64,000 nucleotides of DNA from Leishmania martiniquensis (lineage: Eukaryota; Euglenozoa; Kinetoplastea; Trypanosomatida; Trypanosomatidae): the NCBI RefSeq assembly GCF_017916325.1, contig NC_090158.1, positions 492,001-556,000 on the forward strand, in the 5' to 3' direction. This document shows positions 10,073-20,161 of this stretch, piece after piece. Within the stretch, counting starts at the first letter, position 1. Each line of letters starts with the position of its first letter. The translations under genes and the position numbers were made by a program. The notes below the pieces were generated by a model. The model saw only the letters and a program-made list of their open reading frames with translations, was not told the origin of the DNA and searched no databases.

Positions 10073-11752
10073 TCAAAGGGGTGCGTACGCGTAGCTGCTC
10101 GAGTCGCAACTCGGCACCTGTGCCTCTCTGGGCTGCGCCTCTGCCTGTCCGTGCGCCTGGCTTGAGCTGGTGGCCTGCGTCATTGTTTTTGATGCATGCC
10201 ATGTTCTTTGCACCAGTCGTGGTGAGACGCTGTCTGATGAACTGAATGGCAGGTGCCGAAAGCCACTGCCGAACGGTGCAGGTGGGGCAGTGGGAATGAG
10301 GCGGCTAGCAGGTTGGGCTGCTGCTGCCGCCTGTGGCGTGGGAGGCGGCGGCCCCCCGGCTGGACCCTCTTTGGGAGGGTAGCGCTGTACGATGAAGCCA
10401 CCATGGGCATCGCGGCCGCCGTCCACTGGTGCCGCAGATTGCGGCGATCTTGTTCTCGTGAACAGCTGCGCTGCTTGTGTCGCATATGGCCGGGCGCTGT
10501 CCTGGTCCGCCGTAGCGCGCTCATGACGCCGCTGCAATGCTTGACGCCACATCTGAGTTGCACCTCCCTCTTCGCTTGGCGCCACACGGCGGACGGTGGG
10601 CGAGGCGGCTGCAGGGTATTTCGGGCCCGGTGCGCTCGACCCTCTATGAGTATTGTTCGCGGAATGATGCGCCTCGTGTCTCTGCGAGGCAGCAGAAAAT
10701 GCCCGAGCGCCTCCCCTCGCGCGTGTTGAGGTGCCGCCGCCGCCGTCGCGGCGCAGTTGCAGGTCAGCCGCGTAATGGAGCAAAGGGATGTCTGTGGCCG
10801 AGATGGGTTGCCAGTCGGGGCGAGAACCTCCTCTCGGCTGCGTCGGGGGAGGCTTCGGGGCACCGGCGCGAACTGCTCTAGTAGCCTCGCTGCTGCCGTC
10901 ATCCGCCACATCAAGGCTTCCAACGGAGTCCCCGAGCACGAGTGGCACACCTCCGTAGGACGTAGTGCGCACTGCCGGCAGCAGCGAGGCCGGGGCGGTG
11001 CGCGCCGCCTCGGCGATGGAGAGCGGCGGATAGGGGTGACCGCGCAGCAGCGGAGGGGCAGCGGCCAGCTCCGCGGTCATAGTGTACGGTGCTGCCGCAA
11101 CCTCCGCAGCATCACTGCCGTGAGAGTGCCTCTTTCCGAAGGAAGCTGCCTGAAGCACCCGTGCCCCCGCAAACGGCTCAGCCGGCTTGAATCGCGAGAG
11201 CTGCTGCACGCGCTTCTTGTGGACCGCGGTATACCACGTCCCGAGCTCCTTGGCAGTGCACACGGTCGGCGAGACCGAAATGAGATGACGGAGAAGTTTT
11301 TCATTTTCCTGGGCAATTTGCCGCTGCTGCGTCCTGCGGTGACGCGCGCGGTGCGACGTCTGGTCCTCGATATTGTCGAAGAGGGAGACTTGCGCGGAGG
11401 TCGGAATGAGGTTCATGTTGCGCCCCTTGCGCGCCGCATCATTGCTGGCAAGAAGAAGATGATGCAATATCTTCGCGTTTTGGGCATAGATAAGAGCCTC
11501 GTCGTGACGCACCTGCTGCGCATAGCGATCGGCGTAGAGCTGCCTATAGTGGTCCATGGTTGGATCCCCTGGCTGCTGGAAGTCCACCTCGGGCGCATCC
11601 TGGATCGTATGGGAAGGGCTGAGACGAATGGCGGCCAACCGCTGCACGTGCCACAGGTGCGCCAACCCCGCCTCTTGCTCTGAGGTGTAGTAATAGTGCT
11701 GCCGAAAGTGCTGACGATGCTTGGCCGTCTTATTGTCGGCCGGATTGGGCAT
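10073..11752 (-). CDS. CFAP97/Hemingway-domain-like protein
   Basis: A 559-aa protein; the first in-frame ATG is at 11752 (MPNPADN), and longer readings would need a TTG start. Residues 70-190 are the most gene-like part: a basic helical region, then IAQENEKLLRHL and an SPTV motif at about 147-164. This resembles the E-N-x-x-L-L-x-R-L ... V-x-P-T-V core of the CFAP97 (Hemingway/KIAA1430) family of cilium-associated proteins. The C-terminal two thirds are low-complexity, rich in Ala, Pro, Arg and Ser. If the match holds, a flagellar or axonemal role is expected. The domain call is from pattern memory, and another helical family is possible. Confidence 0.6.
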   Translation of the reverse strand: MPNPADNKTAKHRQHFRQHYYYTSEQEAGLAHLWHVQRLAAIRLSPSHTIQDAPEVDFQQPGDPTMDHYRQLYADRYAQQVRHDEALIYAQNAKILHHLLLASNDAARKGRNMNLIPTSAQVSLFDNIEDQTSHRARHRRTQQRQIAQENEKLLRHLISVSPTVCTAKELGTWYTAVHKKRVQQLSRFKPAEPFAGARVLQAASFGKRHSHGSDAAEVAAAPYTMTAELAAAPPLLRGHPYPPLSIAEAARTAPASLLPAVRTTSYGGVPLVLGDSVGSLDVADDGSSEATRAVRAGAPKPPPTQPRGGSRPDWQPISATDIPLLHYAADLQLRRDGGGGTSTRARGGARAFSAASQRHEAHHSANNTHRGSSAPGPKYPAAASPTVRRVAPSEEGGATQMWRQALQRRHERATADQDSARPYATQAAQLFTRTRSPQSAAPVDGGRDAHGGFIVQRYPPKEGPAGGPPPPTPQAAAAAQPASRLIPTAPPAPFGSGFRHLPFSSSDSVSPRLVQRTWHASKTMTQATSSSQAHGQAEAQPREAQVPSCDSSSYAYAPL

Positions 11753-13108
11753 CTCTTGCCGTCGAAGACAACGGATCGTGTCGACGAGGGTGAAAGGATC
11801 GCTCTTTGCTGGGTAAAGGGAGAAAGATGACTTCACTATGCACAAGTCTCGTAGGTCTGCGCGCGTTCGTGTGTGTGTGTGTGTGTTTCAGTATCGTCCT
11901 GCGGCGCTAGACTTTTTTTTGTTCCCTATTGCCGCTAGATGTGTGCTCAAGCCGAACGCATCGCAGCTCCACGTAACGAGGAGAGTAAAACTGAACACAA
12001 GCACTCGCTCTGTCCCAGGTACACTCGGAGCCGCAGCCGCTACAACACTTTGACAATGACGCTCAAAGAAGGCGTGAAGGGGCGGTCACACATTAATGAA
12101 TGGGTCTTCTCCGACCGCCAGGAGGGGGAGAGCACGAGTGGTTTGCGAGATCGCCCACGCGTCCCAGCAGAGAAGCCTAAAAGGTGTGCCACGAGGGCAG
12201 GGGTGCCATAGTGTGCGCCGCCATCGCCCATCAACTCCGGTGTAGGAGGTGGAAGGGTATCGAGCGTTGAGGGTCGCCGAGAGAAGCAAGCAGTTTCCCA
12301 TGGGGGGAGGGGGGAGGAGGAGGAGGAGACAGTGGTAAGGCATGCAAGGGGTGCGGGAAAGCAGGTAGCAAGAGAAAGAGGAATGAGAGGGCAGTCCCTC
12401 TCACGGAGAGGTCTCCCTCGCTTTGCAGCTCTCTTTCTCGGTGCGTCCAGCAGCGCGAAGCACGCAGAAGGGCGCTTGCCCAGTCCTACAGTCTAGGGAG
12501 CACCTAACAACCTCCCCACGCACGTTCCACAGCAGTCTGCCCAAAGGCCAGGGAGAGAGGGCCGTGTATATGTGTGAGGGGAAGAGGGGGGATAGGAGAC
12601 AGGGAGGAGTGGAGATGCAATGCACCGAGTGCTGCTTCTATTTTCGTTGGGTGTCGCTGTCCTGCTTCTCTGGCCATGGTTTTTTTTCGGGGGTGTGTGG
12701 GCGACGCTAAACGGGGCACTGCGCGCACGCATGCCGGTATTGGCCCTTCACTTCGTGCAGATCGAATCGCTTGCGAGGCTACGGAGCGCGAGCGAGAGAG
12801 ATGAGATAAACGGCTGAAGAAGGCGGTTCACCAACGCACTGCACCCATTCGGGGGAGAAGCACGCGTGCGCACGCATCAACGTGCAGGCACCTGCACGCG
12901 CATGCAGCACGATCAGCACACGGGCAACGAAAAAGAGTGGGAAAGGGAAAAGCGAGCAGTTGCGCATGCAAAAAGGAACAGAGGGAGGGGGCTGAGACGC
13001 ATGAGGACTGCGTGGAAGCATGCGTGCCGACAGCGCGCACGACGAGGGCGATGTCCTCCTCGCGCATTCGCCGCACATCAAGCCTTAAATGCCTAAAATG
13101 CTCCGGTA
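11753..13108. other. Intergenic spacer
   Basis: About 1.36 kb with a (GT)n tract at 11869-11886 and purine-rich runs near 12300-12400. No supported gene. Confidence 0.6.
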
Positions 13109-15196
13109 TTAGCCACAGGTGCACATCGACTGCAGAGACGCCAGCACAGTGATTTTTAGCGTCGACAATGTCGTGGCGGTGCCGTGAGTGTTGAACACTG
13201 TTGATGGAAGAGGAGCAACACTCGCCGTCGCAGCGGATGCAGGAAATGGCGACGCCTTTCTCGACGCCACCTCCAGCAACGTCCTTCGAAGCCATGTCTC
13301 GTGCAATGCGTCTACCTCGAAGCGCAGCACCCACGTCGGCTGCAGTGCCACGGAGGGCGGAATTTCGGCCTGCACGTCACCGGCACACGCGCCCACGCTC
13401 CAGCGCACAGCATCCAGATCTCGCGGCGCTACGGTGTAGCACACCATAACCACCGCTGTCGCCGAGCCTTTTGCCCTTGAGCCGCCAGCTGAAATCATGC
13501 TTGAAAGTGGCATGAAAGCGCTCAGTGGCGGGGGTGATGTTGAGGGCGCGGCTTCAACAGGGTTCATAGTGGTGCTGTCATGGCCCTGTCGTCTGCCTTG
13601 AACGTGTGAGTGGGCCTCCTCGAGCAGTAGCTGGAGGGCCCCGTGCGCCGCCCGCGTTTGCGCTAGGAGCCTGTGCCAGTGGCCGTCAGTCATCAGCGCC
13701 AGAGGATCATGCACTGCGTTCCTCGGAGATGCCGCTCGCTTTTCGAGCTCTGAGCCGCTGCGTCGTACGTGCGGTGCCCCACGGCTAGGCCGACGCACAC
13801 ACTGGCGCCACATCGCCCTGAGCTTGTCTATGAGCGACGACGAAGGTGTCGATGCGGAGGCAGGAGGCGCCGTCAGGGGTCCTCCTTCAGTCGCGATTGT
13901 CGAGCTCATGCTGGTGTGCAAGGACGAGGAAATGGAGACGCATTCCCACAGCGTGCACTGTGGTGGCAATACCTCGGCAGGCGCCTCGCTGTTCTCTTTC
14001 TCCTGCCAGTAGTTCTTCGTGGATGCATCCTCGGCAGGAGCATTGGCGGCGACGGTTGCATCAGCGGCATGCGTTTGATACGCATTGAGTCGGCTGCACA
14101 GCGCGGCCGTATTCGCCAGTACGAGTGGATTGCGGGACATGCCAGCCGACTGCCACCGCTGAGAGAAGTCTGCTTGGCATGCCTTTAGCTGCGCCTGGAG
14201 AGATGGCGCTCTTGGCGGTGCAGACGTCGGTGCTGAAGTCGCAGCTGTTGACGCGGCAGTGGCCGCGGCTGACCTCGAGGCGGGTGGCCGCGGAGGCGCT
14301 GCCTGGATGCCCAGCGATGTCCGCGGTGACCCCCTGGCCCCCCGCATGCATGCGTCCGCGCATCGTCGTGGTCTGCCCGCATCGTAGCAGGCACCGCCCT
14401 CGCCGGGTGTATTTGTGTCAACAGCATCTGAGAGAACGTTCCTGGAGGCGCCGCGGGTTCCTTCGCCGCATCCCTCGTCAGCGCAGCTGCTATGCTGCAC
14501 TGAGACGGTCACGGCGTAGCCGGTGGACAGAACGCGCAGGAAACAAGGCACAGAGGGCGCACCGGTTCTCGCCGGTGTCCCTTGCCGCGCTGGTGAAGTG
14601 AGCGCTGCCATCGCGGCCGACTGCAAGCACCCCCGCAGGTGTTCCGCCAGCATTTCCCGCAGCTGCTCCTCCAACTTGAAGCTTCGCTGTCGCAGAATGC
14701 ATGTTAGACGCACCCTCCACTGCTGCACCTCAGCAGCCGACACCGCATCTTCGTCCCCTGGCACCGCACAGCCCACGGCTGTGGATGACGATGTCGAGCG
14801 CCCGTGCCGTCGGCCCTGCCACCACCTTCGCACCCCCCCAGGGCCTGATGAGGCTACATGCGAGAGCCCCGAGACGCCTCTTGACGCGGAGCGAGCCGTT
14901 GGTTCCAGCGAGGCTGCTGGCTGTAGTGGACGTCGAGAGGGCGTAGGAGACGCAGATGAGATGAAGCTCGAGGCGCCAAAGGAAGTTGGGCTCGGTGCCA
15001 TCGCCGTTGTGCCTAGCACACCGCTGCACTCACGATACGTGGCGGCCAACAGCGGGTTTCGATTAGTGGGGACGGTAGTGATGTGCGGCAAGAGAGGATC
15101 AGGCTGCTCACCCTCCACGACACCCTCCGCTCCCTGCTGCGCGTGCAGCAGCTGGACATACAGCCGCCGCACAGCTTGATGGGCGTCCACATCCAT
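13109..15196 (-). CDS. Hypothetical protein, 695 aa
   Basis: Long minus-strand frame with an ATG start (MDVDAHQAVRRLYVQLLHAQ). I do not recognise a domain. Residues 155-200 form a charged helical stretch that could pair with another helix. Residues 60-150 and about 200-560 are low-complexity Ser/Ala/Pro/Thr-rich sequence with scattered cysteines. The last ~130 residues are more ordered and mixed in composition. No signal peptide or membrane span is evident. The frame is open across 2.1 kb in GC-rich DNA, collinear with neighbours on both sides, and antisense frames are far shorter, which supports a real gene. Confidence 0.8.
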   Translation of the reverse strand: MDVDAHQAVRRLYVQLLHAQQGAEGVVEGEQPDPLLPHITTVPTNRNPLLAATYRECSGVLGTTAMAPSPTSFGASSFISSASPTPSRRPLQPAASLEPTARSASRGVSGLSHVASSGPGGVRRWWQGRRHGRSTSSSTAVGCAVPGDEDAVSAAEVQQWRVRLTCILRQRSFKLEEQLREMLAEHLRGCLQSAAMAALTSPARQGTPARTGAPSVPCFLRVLSTGYAVTVSVQHSSCADEGCGEGTRGASRNVLSDAVDTNTPGEGGACYDAGRPRRCADACMRGARGSPRTSLGIQAAPPRPPASRSAAATAASTAATSAPTSAPPRAPSLQAQLKACQADFSQRWQSAGMSRNPLVLANTAALCSRLNAYQTHAADATVAANAPAEDASTKNYWQEKENSEAPAEVLPPQCTLWECVSISSSLHTSMSSTIATEGGPLTAPPASASTPSSSLIDKLRAMWRQCVRRPSRGAPHVRRSGSELEKRAASPRNAVHDPLALMTDGHWHRLLAQTRAAHGALQLLLEEAHSHVQGRRQGHDSTTMNPVEAAPSTSPPPLSAFMPLSSMISAGGSRAKGSATAVVMVCYTVAPRDLDAVRWSVGACAGDVQAEIPPSVALQPTWVLRFEVDALHETWLRRTLLEVASRKASPFPASAATASVAPLPSTVFNTHGTATTLSTLKITVLASLQSMCTCG

Positions 15197-15790
15197 TCTC
15201 TACCCTCAGAAAAGCGTGGGCAGTGCCTTTATGAAGAAGGCAAGAAGCGGATGCTGCGTTGCTCTTGGCCTTTTTGTTGTGTATACCTCCCTGGCTGTGA
15301 GCATTTCTGCGTGTGTGGGGGGAGGGGAGGGGGGAGGGGAGAACACATCTAAGGGTAAGGTGTTGACTAGCGCTGTTGGGGCACAGAAGTAGGCACAAAT
15401 AGAGGCGTGATCGTCATGAGGTGCGATCAAGCGATAATGGTGCGAGAAAAAAGGGGAACACACACACACACATATGCGCGCATACCCCACGCTTTGCGCC
15501 ATTCATGCCCGTATCCGGCCAGCGCACAGCTCTGTCAAGACTCAGCGGGCAGCCGCCTGCTCACCGCACGATATACATATATCTTTAGAGATATAGATTT
15601 ATGTATATGCAGAGGTACTATCCGAGATGCGATGGGGGGCTTATTCGTGACTGTGAAATCAGCTTTCCTTCGCTCGTGGCCCGATGATGCAGCTGTTTTC
15701 TTGCTCGGTAAGAAAGGGAAAAAAAATTGCGTCCTTCGCAGATCGAGTCCAGTCAGCCCATAGCAGTGAAATTGTGGGCTGCGATGCTTC
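15197..15790. other. Intergenic spacer
   Basis: About 0.6 kb with an AT-rich patch at 15570-15610 and a short poly(A) run near 15720. No gene seen. Confidence 0.6.
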
Positions 15791-17143
15791 TCATTTGGTC
15801 TGCCACACCCGCTCCACACCGCGACTCGGAGAGACTATTAAGTGCATGAATTGATCGTGCGTGTCGACAGGTATGCGCGACGGCACGGAGCTGTGGGGGG
15901 CATCGCTAACCAGGGCGGATGTATCCGTCGCAGTAGAGTGCAAGACCTGGTCGTCGAAAGCAATGGCCATGACCTCCCACTTCGGAACAGGCACGCCTGG
16001 GGCAGGGAGAGGGATCGCATCATCTGCGGCTCCCACATTGACTTCCACATCCCCCTCTTCCCAAGTACCAACAGGGGGCGGGGAAGAGTCAGCCGGGCGC
16101 CTGCAATGCTGAGCGCTGCTGTGGTAGCCCAGAAAGCGATCGTAGAAGCCGCCGCCCTTGCCAAGACGGGCGCCTGTCCGTGCGTCAAAAAGCACGCCAG
16201 GTGTGAGGACAAGGATTGACATGTCATCGAGGCTGCCCAAGCCCTGCTTGGTCCCCTCTTGGGCGGGGGCGCTCGAGGTGACGCCCGAGTCTCCATTAGC
16301 ATCGCTGTACTCGAGAAGGCCTGGTGGCCGATATCCAGCCGCGTGGGACTCCGGGAACAAACTTGCGTATGCATCGCAGAGAACCATGTGACGCTGGCGA
16401 TCGTCGTGGCAGCAGGAGTGCCTGATGTGGTCATCCTCATCACCGCGCTCCCCCAACCCCGACAATGAACGCAGAGGGTCTGCCGCGTCGATAACAGATC
16501 CGCGCGAAGGCCCGAGTAGCCACGGCTCCAACAGAGAGGTGTCGCACTCGCGAATGTTGTACGCACCTCGCGGGGCGAAGGCGGTGGCCAGGTCACGTTC
16601 ATCGAGCACCTCGATGAAAGCCATCGCACTCTTGAGGGCGTGAAGGGCAGAGTGCTGCGGTGGTGAGGGGCCTGCAAAGGGTGCTGATAGCGCTGGTTGT
16701 GATGTCGGCTCTACAAGAGTCGCAGCCGCAGCCCCAGCCCTCGGCAAAGCTGCCATAGCTTCCGGGAGCACAACAGGGGTCAAGATGCGGATGTTGTGCT
16801 CATGAGAGAACGGCCACAGGCGCTGCATGAGCGGCACAAGATCTACTTCAAAATATAGCGGCAGGTACGCCATTATAAGCAGCGGAGGCGGCAGAAGCTT
16901 GGTGGGCAGCGGTGAGTCCTGGCTCGAGGTCCCCCCCACCGCCGACAGCAGCGCTGGACCACGAGCGGCGGTGGCCAAAGCTGGCCGGTATTGAGCGATA
17001 ATATAGTCCAGCACATGATCGCAGACTTGCTTTGAGGCAGCAGCCACCTCAGCCGGGTTCGCCTTGGCCCGCTCCCGCAAGCGGTGCAGCTGCTCCTTAC
17101 GGAGTACCTTCTTGATGTGGGCATGAGAGAAGGGCTGCATCAT
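15791..17143 (-). CDS. MTHFS: 5-formyltetrahydrofolate cyclo-ligase family protein
   Basis: A 450-aa protein from the ATG at 17143 (MMQPFSHAHIKKVLRKEQ); the frame is open further upstream but that part looks like non-coding spacer. It converts 5-formyl-THF to 5,10-methenyl-THF with ATP in one-carbon metabolism. The N-terminus has the family's basic K-x-x-L-R helix. The middle has the conserved hydrophobic strand and EVDL segment. TPGVLFD is followed by the signature GKGGGFYDR at about residues 328-336, the nucleotide/substrate loop. A C-terminal VDTHD and an IVSP segment match the end of the fold. The protein is about twice the usual ~200 residues, because of low-complexity insertions before the signature and near the C-terminus. 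Confidence 0.88.
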   Translation of the reverse strand: MMQPFSHAHIKKVLRKEQLHRLRERAKANPAEVAAASKQVCDHVLDYIIAQYRPALATAARGPALLSAVGGTSSQDSPLPTKLLPPPLLIMAYLPLYFEVDLVPLMQRLWPFSHEHNIRILTPVVLPEAMAALPRAGAAAATLVEPTSQPALSAPFAGPSPPQHSALHALKSAMAFIEVLDERDLATAFAPRGAYNIRECDTSLLEPWLLGPSRGSVIDAADPLRSLSGLGERGDEDDHIRHSCCHDDRQRHMVLCDAYASLFPESHAAGYRPPGLLEYSDANGDSGVTSSAPAQEGTKQGLGSLDDMSILVLTPGVLFDARTGARLGKGGGFYDRFLGYHSSAQHCRRPADSSPPPVGTWEEGDVEVNVGAADDAIPLPAPGVPVPKWEVMAIAFDDQVLHSTATDTSALVSDAPHSSVPSRIPVDTHDQFMHLIVSPSRGVERVWQTK

Positions 17144-18119
17144 GGAGTGATGAAGAATGCAAAGCGGGGGTGGATGGGGGGAGAAGAGAGAAGACGCACG
17201 CGGCCCTCGACGACAGCGAGCGAAAAAGCGGGGTGCACCAGCGGAGAGAAAGACAGCCGCCGGAGAGGAAGATCCTGAAGAAACGCACACGTGAGCCCCT
17301 CTACCTCCCGCTTTGCCGGCTGGCTGGCCGGGGGCGGGATGTGTAGTGCGCCGCTCTCCTCGCCTCAGTCACCGTAACCCCATGAGAAACGAGCGAGACG
17401 ACGCGGACGCCCAAAAAAGCGCACCCGCAAAAGAGCGGAAGCTGACGTCCGAGTCAGTTCGGCCGCTGCTAGAAGGGCTAACGATCCACCAGCGCGCATA
17501 CAGAGGCACACACGCGTCGCCAGAGCGACCGCCCGAGAGCGTGAAGACGAGATGATGTATGCGGACAAGAGGAGGGTGAGAGGCGTGACGCAGGAGAGAC
17601 GAAGGAGAGCAGCAAAGTTGGAAAGAGAGGCGACGAGGAAGGAGTCGTGTATGCGCGTGCGTGTATGTGGGCGGGTGCGAGTGTGTGCGTACTGGAGGCT
17701 GGGAAATGCTTTGCGCCGCTCAAGCAGCCTGAAGATGCCACGCTTTCGTAGGGATCCAGGGGGCTTCCCCTCCCCTCCACTCTCTCTCGAACCGTGTGCC
17801 TGTGGTGTATGAGCAGACACCTGCAGTCGTCCTTGTCTAGTTGGAGGGGCGCAAAGGCATGTGCGAGCGTGGCGTGTGTGTGTGACTGTGTGTGTGGCAA
17901 GCTGAGAGTTGAGGGTCAAAAAGGCGGAAGATGAACAGGGGGTCGAATGCTTCCAAGTGCGAGCCGATGTCCAGTGATTCCCTCTCCCGTCCAAAGAGAG
18001 AGAGAAGGGGTGCGAGCGACTAAGGGGGGAGGGGGAGATTGGAGGACAGCAACGGCGAACGCTGCTGGCAACCTGTGCCATACAGCAAACACATTCACAC
18101 ACACACACACATGCATGCA

Positions 18120-18155
<36 letters not shown>

Positions 18156-18348
18156 GGGTAGGAGGCACGTGCGTGGGCAAGCGCTGACATAACGGATGCG
18201 TTCGGCTCCTCTGTCGTTGTTGTTGCTGATGTTTCTCAGCTTCCTGAGCGTCAGCACCCAGTACATCGCCAAAACGGAGACGGTAAAGCTACACCTGAAG
18301 GTGAGAAAAGCAGATGGCATGCACAACAGCAGACGCGCCGGAGGCACT
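17144..18348. other. Intergenic spacer with microsatellites
   Basis: About 1.2 kb holding the 3' UTR of the HIT-protein gene and the splice signals of MTHFS. It contains (CA)n at about 18090-18110 and (AT)n at 18123-18153. No gene seen. Confidence 0.6.
18123..18153. repeat. (AT)n microsatellite
   Basis: About 15 AT dinucleotides, preceded by CATG tetranucleotide repeats and a (CA)n run. Confidence 0.95.
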
Positions 18349-19608
18349 TCACAGGGCGACGACCGACGGCGGCGCGGCGACTGCAGTGTATGCAGCAAAC
18401 AAGGGACGCAGTGCGTCCGTCTCTGCCTGCATGGCAGCCGGTGTACGAGGCGGGCGGCGCCGCTGCTCCGTCTCATCCGCCTCCGGCTCCCCCGCCAGCT
18501 TTCCTTTGGGGTCAAAGGGAATCACATGTACATGCAGATGATCCACCGTCTGCCCCGCCAGCGAGCCTTGCTGCACGGCGATGCTGTAGTTCCCGGCAGA
18601 TAGTGCAGCAGTGGTAGAGGAGGTAGCATTACCGCCCTGGCTGCAGCGCTGACGGCGCAGATGCTCGAGGACCTGAAAGGTGCACCGCATCACACGGCCC
18701 CAGTCGTCCACTTCCTCCTCTGTGAGTCCGTGTATGGTGCCCACACAACGAATGGGCACGACCATGAGGTGATTCGGTACGACGGGTTTCAGGTTCACAA
18801 GCACGCAGAAGTGCTGGGAACAGTACGGGACGCTGACGGCAGCTGAAATGGGGAACGGGTAGAAGGTGAAGTGACGTGCGTCCTTCGACTCAGGAATAAT
18901 GGAAGGGGTCGTCGCCGCAGCCGAGGCGGCAGCGTAGGCGTGCATCTGGCGGAGGTTCTCAGTAGAATGTGCCTGTGCATCCGACTTCGATGCCAACGGG
19001 TCGCGCTGAAGCTTCTCCGCTGCCGTTTCTGCAGCAAGTGTTGTGTCTTCAGCCGTCACTAGCTCTGCCAATGCCTCCTCCGGCAACTGCGCGGGCTGCT
19101 GCTGCAGGTTCGCCACAAGCGCTGTGAAGGCGGCGAGCACCGCTCCGTCTTCGCCCGCCTCTGCAGCAGCTGTCGAGGGCCCGGAAACGAGGTGATAGCG
19201 CTGCAAGTGGTGGTAGATCATGTTATTCGGGGCGAAGTCACCGGGAACCCGCTCCACGATGTGCAGGTATGCGTGATTGTGGTTGGCGGCGGGCTTAGCA
19301 GCGCTGGCGCGCGCGTCCGCCGTCGTCAAGGGGGGCTCTGCCACGTCCCCAGGGAAGGAAAAGTTGAAGCTTGCGCCTGGATGCGTAAGGCGACGGCTCA
19401 TCCGCAGCAAAGCGGACCAGTCAGCAGGCAGCAGCGACGCGAGGCGGAAGACAGGTGCACATGCCAAAGGCGGGGAGGATTCCAGCACCGGGTTTACGTG
19501 GTCGCGGTGGTACTCCTCATAGCTGGCACAGCTGTTCACGCTCGAAACGACGTAGTGAACGCCTTTCTTGGTCACCGCAATCGATGGCGGAACTTTCGCC
19601 GAGCGCAT
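18349..19608 (-). CDS. HIT-superfamily nucleotide hydrolase/transferase
   Basis: A 419-aa protein; the ATG at 19608 (MRSAKVPPSI) is chosen because the preceding codon is GTG. The HIT triad motif HLHVHV is at about residues 357-362 within a DHLHVHVIPFD context, the catalytic site of histidine-triad proteins of the FHIT/Ap3A hydrolase type. An earlier FCVLVNLKPVVPNHLMVVP stretch is the matching beta-strand region that binds the nucleotide. The first ~220 residues are a long extension not found in a simple ~150-aa HIT protein, with a low-complexity Ala-rich linker. The closest functional guess is dinucleoside polyphosphate hydrolysis; Ap4A phosphorylase-like activity cannot be excluded. Confidence 0.85.
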   Translation of the reverse strand: MRSAKVPPSIAVTKKGVHYVVSSVNSCASYEEYHRDHVNPVLESSPPLACAPVFRLASLLPADWSALLRMSRRLTHPGASFNFSFPGDVAEPPLTTADARASAAKPAANHNHAYLHIVERVPGDFAPNNMIYHHLQRYHLVSGPSTAAAEAGEDGAVLAAFTALVANLQQQPAQLPEEALAELVTAEDTTLAAETAAEKLQRDPLASKSDAQAHSTENLRQMHAYAAASAAATTPSIIPESKDARHFTFYPFPISAAVSVPYCSQHFCVLVNLKPVVPNHLMVVPIRCVGTIHGLTEEEVDDWGRVMRCTFQVLEHLRRQRCSQGGNATSSTTAALSAGNYSIAVQQGSLAGQTVDHLHVHVIPFDPKGKLAGEPEADETEQRRRPPRTPAAMQAETDALRPLFAAYTAVAAPPSVVAL

Positions 19609-20161
19609 CACGGTTGCAGACGCTGAGTCTAACCGTATCTCACTTTAGGTAAGTGCGTGTATGAGTGCTTCAGCGAGGTGCGGGTGGTATCGTGGCGTGG
19701 CGTGTGCACGGCCTGTAGGGTGGAGGGGACAGTCGCAGGCCTTGGCCTCGGCCCTAAAGGAGGTGAGATGGCGCTTGCGCTAGCCTCACATTCGCTAAGA
19801 CGGTGAGCGCAGTGAGGGGAGAAATGAAAGGGGGCCAACAGCAAATAAGGTGAGGGGTAGACGGTAACAGACAATGATGGCAACTGTCGGCAGGGGACAG
19901 GGCGCGTCGAGAAAGCGGGCATGGCGGACAGCCAGGCGGGGGGGGGTAAGAAACAAAAAAATGCATACGCGCCCGTACGCTGCACCAGTGGCAGCTGTGG
20001 CGCGATCGTGCACGTGTACCACAGTGATAGATGCACGCACCTCTTTCTGTCAACCAGGACAAGTATGTGTTCTCTCAGTGTGCTTGTACCCTTGCTGAAT
20101 GAGCAGCGCTGCGCCTCGCTCCACCTCGCCCTCACAGTTGCGCACTTCTGCGCAGGCGGGC
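19609..20161. other. Intergenic spacer
   Basis: About 0.55 kb. No gene seen. Confidence 0.55.
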
